Assembly (NCBI RefSeq): GCF_003952465.1
Contig: NZ_CP034448.1
Coordinates: forward strand, 4,193,001-4,257,000
Reading direction: 5' to 3'
DNA from: Mesorhizobium sp. M1B.F.Ca.ET.045.04.1.1
GTDB taxonomy: Bacteria > Pseudomonadota > Alphaproteobacteria > Rhizobiales > Rhizobiaceae
Length of the DNA stretch: 64,000 nucleotides
The first letter of the stretch is position 1. Each line of letters opens with the position of its first letter. The notes beneath the pieces are model-generated. The model had not been told where the DNA came from. It was given only the letters and a program-made list of their open reading frames with translations, and did no database searches. Shown here piece after piece: positions 8,038 through 16,751 of this stretch. The position numbers and the translations under genes are program-made.

Positions 8038-9075
8038 TCAGCCGGCGAGGATACGCTCGATCGCCGGGCGATTCAGCCCTTTGAGGCCGATGACGACCAA
8101 CCGCGAGCGGCGGTCGTCCTCCGCCGTCCAGGATCGGTCATAATAATGATTGACGCGCGGGCCGACGGCCTGGAGCAAGAGCCGCATCGGCTTGCCGCCG
8201 ACCTCGACGAAGCCTTTGACGCGCAGCACGTTTTCATGCTCGGCAGCGAGAGCGACGCGCTTGGCCAGCTCATCCGGATTGGCGATCGACGGGATATCGA
8301 TGACGAAGGAGTCAAAATCGTCGTGCTCATGGTCGAGCTCGTCGTCGTGGTGGGTCTTGCGGTTCTCGATGTCGTCCTCGACGGCGAGGCCGAGGCCGAG
8401 CAGCACCGACGCATCGACCTTGCCCTGCGCGGTCGGCACGACTTTCACGGCGCGCGCCACATGCTCGCCGATCACGGCATTGGCGCGGGCCGAGCCGGCC
8501 GCATCCATCAGGTCGCTCTTCGACAGGATGATCAGGTCGGCACAGGCGATCTGGTCCTCGAACACCTCCTCGACCGGATCGTCGTGGTCGAGCGAATCGT
8601 CCGCGGCGCGCTGCGCCTGCAGCGCATCCATGTCGGAAGCGACGCGGCCATCGGCCAAAGCCGGGCCATCGACCACGGCGATGACGCCGTCGACCGTTAC
8701 GCGGCTCTTCACCGTCGGCCACTGGAAGGCTTGGACGAGCGGCTTCGGCAAAGCGAGGCCGGAGGTCTCGATCAGGATGTGGTCGACCTTCGGCGTGCGC
8801 GACAGGATCTGGTCGAGCGCCGGCACGAAGTCGTCGGCGACGGTGCAGCAGATGCAGCCATTGGCGAGCTCGACGATGTTTTCCTCCGGGCAGGTGTCGA
8901 TGCCGCAGCCTTTCAGGATCTCGCCGTCGATGCCGACATCGCCGAACTCGTTGACGATGATCGCCAGCCGCTTGCCCTTGGCGTTTTCGAGCAGGTTGCG
9001 GATCAGCGTCGTCTTCCCGGCGCCGAGAAAGCCGGTGACGACGGTGCAGGGAACACGAGAAACGGAGGCGTTCAT
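8038..9075 (-). CDS. cobW: CobW-type GTP-dependent metallochaperone
   Basis: G3E-family P-loop GTPase linked to cobalt delivery for cobalamin synthesis. The 345-residue protein shows Walker A TGFLGAGKTTLIRNLL (residues 14-29), the metal-binding CxCC motif in LANGCICCTVADDF, LIETSGLALPKP, and a His/Asp/Glu-rich loop (HHDDELDHEHDD, about residues 240-251) typical of this family. The C-terminal CobW domain follows. Its position directly before cobN in a B12-riboswitch operon supports a role in loading cobalt for chelation rather than zinc handling. It overlaps the DUF1636 gene by 4 bp. Confidence 0.93.
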   Translation of the reverse strand: MNASVSRVPCTVVTGFLGAGKTTLIRNLLENAKGKRLAIIVNEFGDVGIDGEILKGCGIDTCPEENIVELANGCICCTVADDFVPALDQILSRTPKVDHILIETSGLALPKPLVQAFQWPTVKSRVTVDGVIAVVDGPALADGRVASDMDALQAQRAADDSLDHDDPVEEVFEDQIACADLIILSKSDLMDAAGSARANAVIGEHVARAVKVVPTAQGKVDASVLLGLGLAVEDDIENRKTHHDDELDHEHDDFDSFVIDIPSIANPDELAKRVALAAEHENVLRVKGFVEVGGKPMRLLLQAVGPRVNHYYDRSWTAEDDRRSRLVVIGLKGLNRPAIERILAG

Positions 9076-9503
9076 GATCGGTCCTTCAGGAGGTCGAGGG
9101 GAGGGATGCGGGCAACCAGGCCGCGCTTGAGGGAATCGGGCCGGCCGCGCCAGGGGATGAGGCCGTCAGTGGAAGTTGCAAAGAGCTTTGCGCCGGCGAC
9201 GAGGTCGGCGCCGCTGGTCGCATCCAGATCGCCGAAGACGTAGCTCCAGCAGCCGTCGCGCAGAAGCGCCGCGCTCAAGCGGCGCTTGCAATTGCCAAGG
9301 CATTCGACGGTACGGATGCGGATGTTTTCGCCCGATGCGGCGCGGCGCGTGTCTTCAGCAAGCAGGGCGCCGGCGCGCGGGTTGGCATCCGAACCGGTTT
9401 CGTCGCGGCAGGACGAGCAGACGATGACCGTCACGTCCGCCAACGCGTCGGGCTCGGACGAAATGTCCGCGATGTTTGCCGGGAAACTGCCGTTACGATC
9501 CAA
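9072..9503 (-). CDS. DUF1636 family putative metal-binding protein
   Basis: First gene of the cob operon; 143 residues if begun at the TTG at 9503. That start is favoured because GGAG sits about 7 bases upstream; a GTG at 9434 is an alternative that would start at the conserved core but has no ribosome site. Cysteines occur as VIVCSSCRDE and VECLGNCKRRL, a CxxC plus CxxxC pattern like thioredoxin-fold [2Fe-2S] ferredoxins. DUF1636 genes are common beside cobalamin genes, but the biochemical role is unknown to me. It is the gene nearest the riboswitch. Confidence 0.85.
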   Translation of the reverse strand: MDRNGSFPANIADISSEPDALADVTVIVCSSCRDETGSDANPRAGALLAEDTRRAASGENIRIRTVECLGNCKRRLSAALLRDGCWSYVFGDLDATSGADLVAGAKLFATSTDGLIPWRGRPDSLKRGLVARIPPLDLLKDRS

Positions 9504-9555
9504 AACCAGGCTCCTTGCCCGGAAAACCCGCCAGGCATTCGGATACTTAAAGTCT

Positions 9556-9735
9556 CAGACGGCAGGTCTCCTGGCTCGCGGGTCATCGCCTTGAATGCCG
9601 CCTTCCCGGGAACATCCCAGTGGTTTTCGGCTGAGGCTCGTCGCTTACAGTTGCGGGGACAGCCGCGGATTTGGGAAATTATCCCGCACCGCATTCCCTC
9701 TCAGCTCCTCCCTTTGCCGGGAGAAGACCGTCTGG
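9556..9735 (-). promoter_or_regulatory. Cobalamin riboswitch upstream of the cob operon
   Basis: On the minus strand the segment contains the B12-box hallmarks: GAGGGAATGCGGTG, the core TCCCCGCAACTGTAAGCG, and GCGAGCCAGGAGACCTGCC near the 3' end. The closing stem pairs CCGTCTGG (9727-9735) with CAGACGG (9556-9562). It lies between the glycosylase gene and the first cob gene and should reduce expression of the operon when adenosylcobalamin is abundant (known for the class). Confidence 0.93.
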
Positions 9736-9754
9736 CTCGGATTTAGGCTTACGG

Positions 9755-10978
9755 CTATGCGCCTGTCAACGCAGGGTGCGACGCCGAGATGTCGGCCAGC
9801 GCCGGCCCGAGGTCGCCGGCCGGCGTCACTTCGATAGCCTCCAGTCCGAGCCACGCCTGCATCTGCTTCAATTCCTCGAAGAGCTGCGCGACCGTTTCGG
9901 ACGGGGCGTCGGCCTCGGCATAGGCTGCGTGGACGCGCAAGATGCTTGCTGGGCGATCGGCCCTCAGGTCGACGCGAGCGACGATCCGGTCGCCGAGCAG
10001 GAAGGGCAGCACATAGTAGCCGTATTGGCGCTTTTCGGCCGGCGTGTAGATCTCGATGCGGTAACGGAAGCCGAAGAGCTTTTCGGTGCGAGTGCGCTCG
10101 AAGACCACGGGATCGAACGGCGCTAGCAGGGCGCGCGCCTCGATCCGGCGCGGAATGCGGGCGTCCTTGTGCAGATAAGCGGCCTTATCCCAGCTCTCGA
10201 CCTTAACCGGCAGCAATTCGCCCATTTCAACAAGCTCTTCGATGCGATCCTTCGTGTCGCCCGGCGCCAGGCGAAAATAATCGCGCAGGTCGCCATAAGT
10301 GGCGATGCCGTGGGCGCGGGCGGAAATGCGCAGCAATTCGCGATGCGAGTCCTCGACCGAAGGTACAGGCAGGTCCAGGATAGCCTGCGGCAGAACACGC
10401 GCCGGCAGGTCGTAGTAGCGTTCGAAGCCGCGCCGGTAGGCGGTGGTGATGCGCCCGGCCCAGAACAGCCATTCGAAGGCGTGCTTGGCCTCGCTCCAGC
10501 CCCACCAGCCGCCATTGCCCTTGTGGCCTTCGATGTCGGAAGCGGCGATCGGCCCGCGTTCGGCGACCTGGCCGTATATCTCGTCGATCATCTCCTTGCG
10601 TTCACGGCCCCATTTGGCGAGGCCGAGATACATTTCCTCGCCGCGTTCGGCGCGCTGCATGCGCCAGCGCATCAGCGGGTAGGTCTCGACCGGCAAGAAG
10701 GACGCCTCGTGCGCCCAATATTCAAAGACGGCGCGTTTGCGGGTGACCGCGGCGTTGTCGAGCAGCGCAAGCGGGTAGGGGCCGAGACGCGAATAAAGCG
10801 GCATGTAGTGGGCGCGCACCACCGCGCTGACGGAATCGATCTGCAGCAGCCCGGTTCGGAAGAGCACGCGGGCGAGGTGCCGGCGGTTGGGCTCGCCGCC
10901 GGGGCGGGGGTCCGTGAAACCCTGCGCACCGAGCGCGATGCGCCTGGCCATGCGAAGCGAGATTTTTTCCTTCATCAA
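9755..10978 (-). CDS. YcaQ-like winged-helix DNA glycosylase
   Basis: 407 residues with the tandem winged-helix architecture of the HTH_42/YcaQ family, which unhooks DNA interstrand crosslinks in characterised members. LLQIDSVSAVVRAHY near residues 44-58 contains the Q-x-D motif that I recall as the YcaQ-type (rather than AlkZ-type Q-x-Q) catalytic signature. RLGPYPLALLD, ARALLAPFDPVVFERTR and RQYGYYVLPFLLGDRIVARVDL are further family landmarks. It is the first gene upstream of the cob riboswitch and probably a separate unit. Function is by family. Confidence 0.85.
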   Translation of the reverse strand: MMKEKISLRMARRIALGAQGFTDPRPGGEPNRRHLARVLFRTGLLQIDSVSAVVRAHYMPLYSRLGPYPLALLDNAAVTRKRAVFEYWAHEASFLPVETYPLMRWRMQRAERGEEMYLGLAKWGRERKEMIDEIYGQVAERGPIAASDIEGHKGNGGWWGWSEAKHAFEWLFWAGRITTAYRRGFERYYDLPARVLPQAILDLPVPSVEDSHRELLRISARAHGIATYGDLRDYFRLAPGDTKDRIEELVEMGELLPVKVESWDKAAYLHKDARIPRRIEARALLAPFDPVVFERTRTEKLFGFRYRIEIYTPAEKRQYGYYVLPFLLGDRIVARVDLRADRPASILRVHAAYAEADAPSETVAQLFEELKQMQAWLGLEAIEVTPAGDLGPALADISASHPALTGA

Positions 10979-11311
10979 GGAGCCTTTGCCTCGATCCGTT
11001 TACCTGATTTCCAGCCGGTGATTCCAGCCATGCTAGCAGGCAAATGGCGGGAGATATGTCAGGAGAGAAAAGTGGAGTAAAAAGTGAAGGAAATCAAACA
11101 GGAGCGGATCGGACCAGTTTCTTCCGATATGGCGTCCAGGGCCGGATTTTGAACAAGGTTTGACTTGCTTCGCCGAAACCGCTGCGCTAACCCTCGCCGC
11201 GTCGCAGCATAGGGCCCTTAAAACGGTTCAGCGGGTTAAACTGTCACGCTTCCGCATTAGAGTCCGTTGCTGTAATCAAAGTGAACTGGCCCGCCAAAGG
11301 AAAGTCGCCGC
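10979..11311. promoter_or_regulatory. Divergent intergenic region before nuoA
   Basis: 333 bp between the divergent glycosylase gene and nuoA, so it should hold promoters for both. A TTGACT hexamer at 11160-11165 could be a -35 box for nuo, but no convincing -10 follows at 17 bases. A GGA-rich ribosome site (AAAGGAAAG) precedes the nuoA start. I see no RNA gene, repeat or ORF here. Confidence 0.4.
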
Positions 11312-11677
11312 ATGAGCGCACTCCTGAGTTCGTATCTGCCCATCGTCCTCTTCATCGCGGTGGCGATGGTCGTCGGTCTTGCGCTTATCGTCGCGCCGTT
11401 CCTGGTGGCCTACCGCAATCCCGACCCCGAAAAGCTTTCCGCCTATGAATGCGGGTTCAACTCGTTCGACGACGCCCGCATGAAATTCGACATCCGCTTC
11501 TACCTGGTGTCGATCCTGTTCATCATTTTCGATCTCGAGGTCGCCTTCCTGTTCCCGTGGGCGGTGTCCTTTTCGAAGGTCGGCATGCTCGGCTTCTGGT
11601 CGATGATGGTGTTCCTGGCGGTGCTGACCATCGGCTTTGCCTATGAATGGAAAAAAGGAGCGCTGGAATGGGATTGA
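11312..11677 (+). CDS. nuoA: NADH-quinone oxidoreductase subunit A
   Basis: Small membrane subunit of complex I; 121 residues with three predicted transmembrane segments. The loop YECGFNSFDDARMKFDIRFY is the conserved NuoA loop near the quinone site, including the cysteine whose accessibility changes with enzyme state. First gene of the nuo operon; its 3' end overlaps nuoB by 10 bp. Confidence 0.96.
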   Translation: MSALLSSYLPIVLFIAVAMVVGLALIVAPFLVAYRNPDPEKLSAYECGFNSFDDARMKFDIRFYLVSILFIIFDLEVAFLFPWAVSFSKVGMLGFWSMMVFLAVLTIGFAYEWKKGALEWD

Positions 11678-12249
11678 ACGACAGTTCAGGCACCCTCGTC
11701 GCGCCGAAGCCCAAGGGCATCATCGATCCCAACACCGGCAGGCCGGTGGGGGAGGACGATCCCTTCTTCCTCGAAATCAACAATGAGCTGGCAGACAAGG
11801 GTTTCCTCGTCACCTCGACTGAAGCGCTGATTACCTGGGCGCGCAGCGGCTCGCTGATGTTCATGACCTTCGGCCTCGCCTGCTGCGCGGTCGAGATGAT
11901 CCACACCTCGATGCCGCGCTATGACAGCGAGCGTTTCGGCGTCGCCCCGCGCGCGTCTCCGCGCCAGTCCGACATCATGATCGTCGCCGGCACGCTGACC
12001 AACAAGATGGCGCCGGCGCTGCGCAAGGTCTACGACCAGATGCCGGAGCCGCGCTACGTCATCTCGATGGGCTCTTGCGCCAATGGTGGTGGTTACTACC
12101 ACTATTCCTATTCGGTGGTGCGCGGCTGCGACCGCATCGTGCCGGTCGACATCTATGTGCCCGGCTGCCCGCCGAGCGCGGAAGCGCTGCTCTACGGCAT
12201 TCTTCTCTTGCAGAAGAAGATCCGCCGCACCGGCACAATCGAACGGTGA
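11668..12249 (+). CDS. nuoB: NADH-quinone oxidoreductase subunit B
   Basis: Peripheral-arm subunit that holds iron-sulfur cluster N2, the last electron carrier before quinone; 193 residues. The ligands appear as ACCAVEM, SMGSCANGGG and VPGCPPSAEALLYG. I chose the ATG at 11668 because AAGGAG lies 7 bases upstream; the in-frame ATG at 11647 would add seven residues inside nuoA and has no ribosome site. Confidence 0.96.
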   Translation: MGLNDSSGTLVAPKPKGIIDPNTGRPVGEDDPFFLEINNELADKGFLVTSTEALITWARSGSLMFMTFGLACCAVEMIHTSMPRYDSERFGVAPRASPRQSDIMIVAGTLTNKMAPALRKVYDQMPEPRYVISMGSCANGGGYYHYSYSVVRGCDRIVPVDIYVPGCPPSAEALLYGILLLQKKIRRTGTIER

Positions 12250-12253
12250 GCCG

Positions 12254-12859
12254 ATGACCCTGGCGTTGAACGAACTCTCCATCTATCTGGGCGAGAAGCT
12301 CTCCGGCCGCATCGGCGAAGCCGTGCTTGCCTATGGCGAACTGACGGTTTCCGTCGAGCCGGACAATTTGATCGCGGTGGCGACCTTCCTGCGCGACGAT
12401 CCGCGCTGCCAGTTCATCTCGATCATCGACATCTGCGGTGCCGACTACCCGTCGCGCGCCAGGCGCTTCGACGTCGTCTACCACTTGCTGTCGCCGAAGC
12501 AGAATGTCCGCATCCGGCTCAAGGTTCAGGCCGACGAGGAAACGCTGGTGCCGTCGCTGACCGCCGTCTATCCCGGCGCCGACTGGTACGAGCGCGAGAC
12601 CTACGACCTCTACGGCGTGCTGTTCTCCGACCATCCGGATCTGCGGCGCATTTTGACCGACTACGGTTTCGACGGGCATCCGCTGCGTAAGGATTTCCCC
12701 CTGACCGGCTTCGTCGAGGTGCGCTACGACGACGAGGCCAAGCGCGTGATCTACGAGCCGGTCGAGCTCAAGCAGGAATTCCGCAATTTCGATTTCCTCT
12801 CGCCCTGGGAAGGCACCGACTACGTGCTGCCGGGCGACGAGAAAGCGAAGGCAAATTGA
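12254..12859 (+). CDS. nuoC: NADH-quinone oxidoreductase subunit C
   Basis: 30-kDa-type subunit of the complex I peripheral arm; 201 residues and not fused to NuoD. The signature ERETYDLYGVLFSDHPDLRR followed by GHPLRKDFPL is clear. The frame is open well upstream, but the ATG at 12254, four bases after the nuoB stop, gives the family length. Confidence 0.95.
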   Translation: MTLALNELSIYLGEKLSGRIGEAVLAYGELTVSVEPDNLIAVATFLRDDPRCQFISIIDICGADYPSRARRFDVVYHLLSPKQNVRIRLKVQADEETLVPSLTAVYPGADWYERETYDLYGVLFSDHPDLRRILTDYGFDGHPLRKDFPLTGFVEVRYDDEAKRVIYEPVELKQEFRNFDFLSPWEGTDYVLPGDEKAKAN

Positions 12860-12868
12860 GGCGGCAGA

Positions 12869-14059
12869 ATGGCTGAAACCTCCGTCCGCAACTTCAACAT
12901 CAACTTCGGTCCGCAGCATCCTGCGGCGCATGGCGTTTTGCGTCTGGTTCTTGAACTCGACGGCGAAGTCGTCGACCGGGTCGATCCGCATATCGGCCTG
13001 CTCCATCGCGGCACCGAGAAGCTGATCGAGGCCAAGACCTACCTGCAGGCCGTGCCTTATCTCGACCGGCTCGACTATTGCGCGCCGATGAACCAGGAGC
13101 ATGCCTTCGCGCTCGCAGCCGAGCGGCTGCTTGGCATCGAGGTGCCGAAGCGCGGCCAGCTGATCCGCGTGCTCTATTCCGAGATGGGCCGCATCATGTC
13201 GCACATCCTCAACGTGACGACGCAGGCGATGGACGTCGGCGCGCTGACCCCGCCGCTGTGGGGCTTCGTCGAGCGCGAGAAGTTGATGGTGTTCTATGAG
13301 CGCGCCTCCGGCTCGCGCATGCACGCGGCCTATTTCCGGCCGGGCGGCGTGCATCAGGACCTGCCGCAGAAGCTGGTCGAGGACATCGGCGAGTGGATCG
13401 ACCCGTTCCTGAAGTCGATCGACGATCTCGACGCGCTGCTCACGCCCAATCGCATCTTCAAGCAGCGCAACGTCGATATCGGCACGGTGTCACTGGCGGA
13501 CGCCTGGGCCTGGGGTTTCTCGGGCGTGATGGTGCGCGGCTCGGGCGCTGCCTGGGACCTGCGCAAGGCGCAGCCTTATGAATGCTATTCCGAGATGGAT
13601 TTCGACATCCCGATCGGCAAGAACGGCGACTGCTTCGACCGTTATCTCGTGCGCATGGAAGAGATGCGTCAGTCGGCGAAGATCATGCGCCAGTGCGTCG
13701 ATCTTCTGCTCGGCAAGGAGAGCAGCGGTCCGGTGTCGAACCTCGACGGCAAGGTGGTGCCGCCGAAGCGCGCGGCGATGAAGCGCTCGATGGAAGCGCT
13801 GATCCATCACTTCAAGCTCTACACCGAGGGTTATCGCGTGCCGGCCGGCGAGGTCTATGCGGCAGTGGAAGCTCCGAAGGGCGAGTTCGGCGTCTATCTC
13901 GTCTCCGACGGCACCAACAAGCCCTATCGCTGCAAGCTGCGCGCGCCAGGCTTCGCGCATCTGCAGGCCATGGATTTCCTGTGCCGTGGCCACATGCTGG
14001 CCGACGTCACCGCCGTGCTTGGCTCCCTCGACATCGTGTTTGGTGAGGTCGATCGCTAA
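12869..14059 (+). CDS. nuoD: NADH-quinone oxidoreductase subunit D
   Basis: 49-kDa-type subunit, forming the quinone-binding cavity with NuoB; 396 residues. FGPQHPAAHGVLRLVLELDG and HRGTEKLIEAKTYLQAVPY mark the N-terminal part with the quinone-site His and Tyr; FLCRGHMLADVTAVLGSLDI closes the protein. It starts 9 bp after nuoC, with GGCGG upstream. Confidence 0.96.
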   Translation: MAETSVRNFNINFGPQHPAAHGVLRLVLELDGEVVDRVDPHIGLLHRGTEKLIEAKTYLQAVPYLDRLDYCAPMNQEHAFALAAERLLGIEVPKRGQLIRVLYSEMGRIMSHILNVTTQAMDVGALTPPLWGFVEREKLMVFYERASGSRMHAAYFRPGGVHQDLPQKLVEDIGEWIDPFLKSIDDLDALLTPNRIFKQRNVDIGTVSLADAWAWGFSGVMVRGSGAAWDLRKAQPYECYSEMDFDIPIGKNGDCFDRYLVRMEEMRQSAKIMRQCVDLLLGKESSGPVSNLDGKVVPPKRAAMKRSMEALIHHFKLYTEGYRVPAGEVYAAVEAPKGEFGVYLVSDGTNKPYRCKLRAPGFAHLQAMDFLCRGHMLADVTAVLGSLDIVFGEVDR

Positions 14060-14060
14060 A

Positions 14061-15368
14061 ATGTCAGTCCGCCGTCTCGCAGATGCCAGCGTCCAGCCAG
14101 CTTCCTTCGCCTTCAACAAGGCGAACACGGCGGCGGCCAAGCAGTGGATCGCCAAATATCCCAAGGGACGCGAGCAGTCGGCCATCATTCCCTTGCTGAT
14201 GCTGGCGCAGGAGCAGGAAGGCTGGGTCACGAAGGCGGCGATCGAGACGATCTCCGACATGCTCGGCATGCCGCGCATCCGCGGCCTCGAGGTCGCGACC
14301 TTCTACACGCAATACCAGCTCAATCCGGTCGGCACGCGCGCGCATATCCAGGTCTGCGGTACTACGCCCTGCATGCTGCGCGGCTCGGAAGCGCTGATGG
14401 ATGTCTGCCGCTCGAAGATCCATCACGACCAGTTCCACACCAATGACAAGGGCACGCTGTCGTGGGAGGAGGTCGAATGCCTCGGCGCCTGCGTCAACGC
14501 GCCGATGGTCATGATCTTCAAAGACACTTTTGAAGACCTGACGCCGGAGCGGCTGGCCGAGATCATCGATCTCTATGAGGCTGGCAAAGGCGCCACTGTA
14601 AAGCCCGGCCCCCAGAATGGCCGCACCGGCTCGGAGCCGGCGACTGGGCTGACGACGCTGAAGAGCGAGAAGGCAATTCTGAAGTCGACCCGCGACAAGG
14701 AAGCCAAGGCTGCGGCGAAGGCGGCCAGAGAGGCCGCCGCTGCCGCACCGGCAGCCGCGCCGGCCGCCGTCGTCTCGCAGGCACCCGCCGCGCCGGCGCC
14801 ATCGGCTCCGGTCGGGCCGTCGAAATCCAGCAAGCCGAAGACGGATGCGCCCGAGACCAGCCCGGCGCTGAAGACGCCGTCGCCGGTAAAGGTTTCGCCG
14901 GCCACGGAGAAGGCGGCCAGCGTCAGGGCGCCCCGCCATTCCGCCGCCAACGCCAATCAGGCTGATCCGGAAGTCGAAGGGGTTTCAAAGCCGCGCAGCG
15001 GGCCGACGATCAAGGCCGAACCGGCTTCCGCCTTCAAGTCACCCGAAACCAAGCAGCCTATCGCCAAAACGGCGAAGCCTTCGCTTGAGGACAAGAACCG
15101 CCCGGCCGGCATCGAGCGCCCGGCAACGGTCGACGATCTCAAGCTGATCTCGGGCGTCGGACCGAAGATCGAGAGCACCTTGCATTCGATAGGCATCTAC
15201 ACCTTCGCGCAGGTCGCCGCGTGGAAGAAAGCCGAGCGCGAATGGGTCGACGGTTATCTAAACTTCCGCGGCCGCATCGAGCGCGACGACTGGGTGAAGC
15301 AGGCAAAGGCGCTCGCCAAGGGCGGCGTCGCCGAATACATCCGCGTCTTCGGCAAAAAGCCGGTCTGA
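14061..15368 (+). CDS. nuoE: NADH-quinone oxidoreductase subunit E with a C-terminal helix-hairpin-helix extension
   Basis: NADH-module [2Fe-2S] subunit. Residues 1 to about 175 are the normal 24-kDa subunit, with ligands CGTTPC and CLGACVNAP. The protein then continues to 435 residues: an Ala/Pro/Lys-rich, low-complexity linker (about 190-345) and a terminal domain with LISGVGPKIESTLHSIGIYT, a helix-hairpin-helix-like motif. The same domain ends the protein encoded at 16752-17438. The start is the ATG at 14061, one base after the nuoD stop. The function of the tail is unknown; long NuoE tails occur in other rhizobia as I remember. Confidence 0.94.
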   Translation: MSVRRLADASVQPASFAFNKANTAAAKQWIAKYPKGREQSAIIPLLMLAQEQEGWVTKAAIETISDMLGMPRIRGLEVATFYTQYQLNPVGTRAHIQVCGTTPCMLRGSEALMDVCRSKIHHDQFHTNDKGTLSWEEVECLGACVNAPMVMIFKDTFEDLTPERLAEIIDLYEAGKGATVKPGPQNGRTGSEPATGLTTLKSEKAILKSTRDKEAKAAAKAAREAAAAAPAAAPAAVVSQAPAAPAPSAPVGPSKSSKPKTDAPETSPALKTPSPVKVSPATEKAASVRAPRHSAANANQADPEVEGVSKPRSGPTIKAEPASAFKSPETKQPIAKTAKPSLEDKNRPAGIERPATVDDLKLISGVGPKIESTLHSIGIYTFAQVAAWKKAEREWVDGYLNFRGRIERDDWVKQAKALAKGGVAEYIRVFGKKPV

Positions 15369-15378
15369 GGGACGAACC

Positions 15379-16683
15379 ATGCTTCAGGACAAAGACCGCA
15401 TCTTCACCAACATCTACGGCCTGTTCGACAAGTCGCTGGCCGGAGCTCAGGCGCGCGGCATCTGGGACGACACGCCGGGCCTGATCGCCAAGGGGCGCGA
15501 CTGGATCGTCAACGAGATGAAGGCGAGCGGCCTGCGCGGCCGCGGCGGCGCCGGCTTCCCGACCGGTCTCAAATGGTCGTTCATGCCGAAGCAGAGCGAC
15601 GGCCGGCCGAGCTATCTGGTCATCAATGCCGACGAATCCGAGCCCGGCACCTGCAAGGACCGCGACATCCTGCGCAACGATCCGCACACGTTGGTCGAGG
15701 GCGCGCTGGTCGCCGGCTTCGCCATGGGCGCGGTCGCGGCCTACATCTATGTGCGCGGCGAGTTCATCCGCGAGCGCGAGGCGCTGCAGCGCGCCATCGA
15801 CGAGGCTTACGCAGCCAAGCTCATCGGCAAGAACAACACGTCCGGCTACGACTTCGACGTCTATATGCACCATGGCGCCGGCGCCTATATCTGCGGCGAG
15901 GAGACGGCGCTGCTCGAAAGCCTCGAAGGCAAGAAGGGCCAGCCGCGGCTGAAGCCGCCATTCCCGGCCAACGTGGGCCTCTATGGCTGCCCGACGACGG
16001 TCAACAACGTCGAGTCGATCGCGGTGGCGCCGACCATTCTGCGCCGAGGCGCTGCCTGGTTCTCGTCCTTCGGCCGGCCGAACAATGCCGGCACCAAGCT
16101 GTTCTGCGTCTCCGGCCACGTCAACAATCCGTGCACTTTCGAAGAAGCGATGTCGATCCCGTTCCGCGAGCTGATCGAGACGCATTGCGGCGGCATTCGC
16201 GGCGGCTGGGACAATCTGCTCGCGGTGATCCCAGGCGGCGCCTCGGTGCCGCTGGTGCCTGCGGAGCAGATCATCGACGCGCCGATGGACTTCGACGCGC
16301 TGCGCGACCTCAAATCCGGCCTCGGCACGGCGGCCGTCATCGTCATGGACAAGTCGACCGATGTCGTGAAGGCGATCGCCAGGCTTTCCTACTTCTACAA
16401 GCATGAGAGCTGCGGCCAGTGCACGCCATGCCGCGAAGGCACCGGCTGGATGTGGCGGGTGATGGAGCGGCTGGTGCGCGGCGAAGCGCAGAAGCGCGAG
16501 ATCGACATGCTGCTCGACGTCACCAAGCAGGTCGAGGGCCACACGATCTGCGCGCTGGGCGACGCGGCGGCCTGGCCGATCCAGGGCCTGATGCGACACT
16601 TCCGCGGCGAGGTGGAGCGCCGCATCGACGAGTTTTCGCGCAACGCCCACCGGGTCGAGCCGGTGATGGTGGCGGCGGAATAA
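15379..16683 (+). CDS. nuoF: NADH-quinone oxidoreductase subunit F
   Basis: 51-kDa subunit that binds NADH and FMN and carries a [4Fe-4S] cluster (N3); 434 residues. The glycine-rich NADH/FMN motif GLRGRGGAGFPTGLKW and the cluster motif ESCGQCTPCREGTGW are intact, with the fourth ligand in HTICALGDAAAWP. It follows nuoE by 10 bp. Confidence 0.97.
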   Translation: MLQDKDRIFTNIYGLFDKSLAGAQARGIWDDTPGLIAKGRDWIVNEMKASGLRGRGGAGFPTGLKWSFMPKQSDGRPSYLVINADESEPGTCKDRDILRNDPHTLVEGALVAGFAMGAVAAYIYVRGEFIREREALQRAIDEAYAAKLIGKNNTSGYDFDVYMHHGAGAYICGEETALLESLEGKKGQPRLKPPFPANVGLYGCPTTVNNVESIAVAPTILRRGAAWFSSFGRPNNAGTKLFCVSGHVNNPCTFEEAMSIPFRELIETHCGGIRGGWDNLLAVIPGGASVPLVPAEQIIDAPMDFDALRDLKSGLGTAAVIVMDKSTDVVKAIARLSYFYKHESCGQCTPCREGTGWMWRVMERLVRGEAQKREIDMLLDVTKQVEGHTICALGDAAAWPIQGLMRHFRGEVERRIDEFSRNAHRVEPVMVAAE

Positions 16684-16751
16684 GATTTGTAAGACGGGCA
16701 TTGCCCGGGACGGAAAAGCAGGGGCGGGGCGTACGAAGAAACGACCAGGAG

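Noticed and set aside
12059..13354. Minus-strand ORF of 431 codons opposite nuoC and nuoD
   Set aside because: No recognisable domain; antisense to strongly conserved complex I genes.
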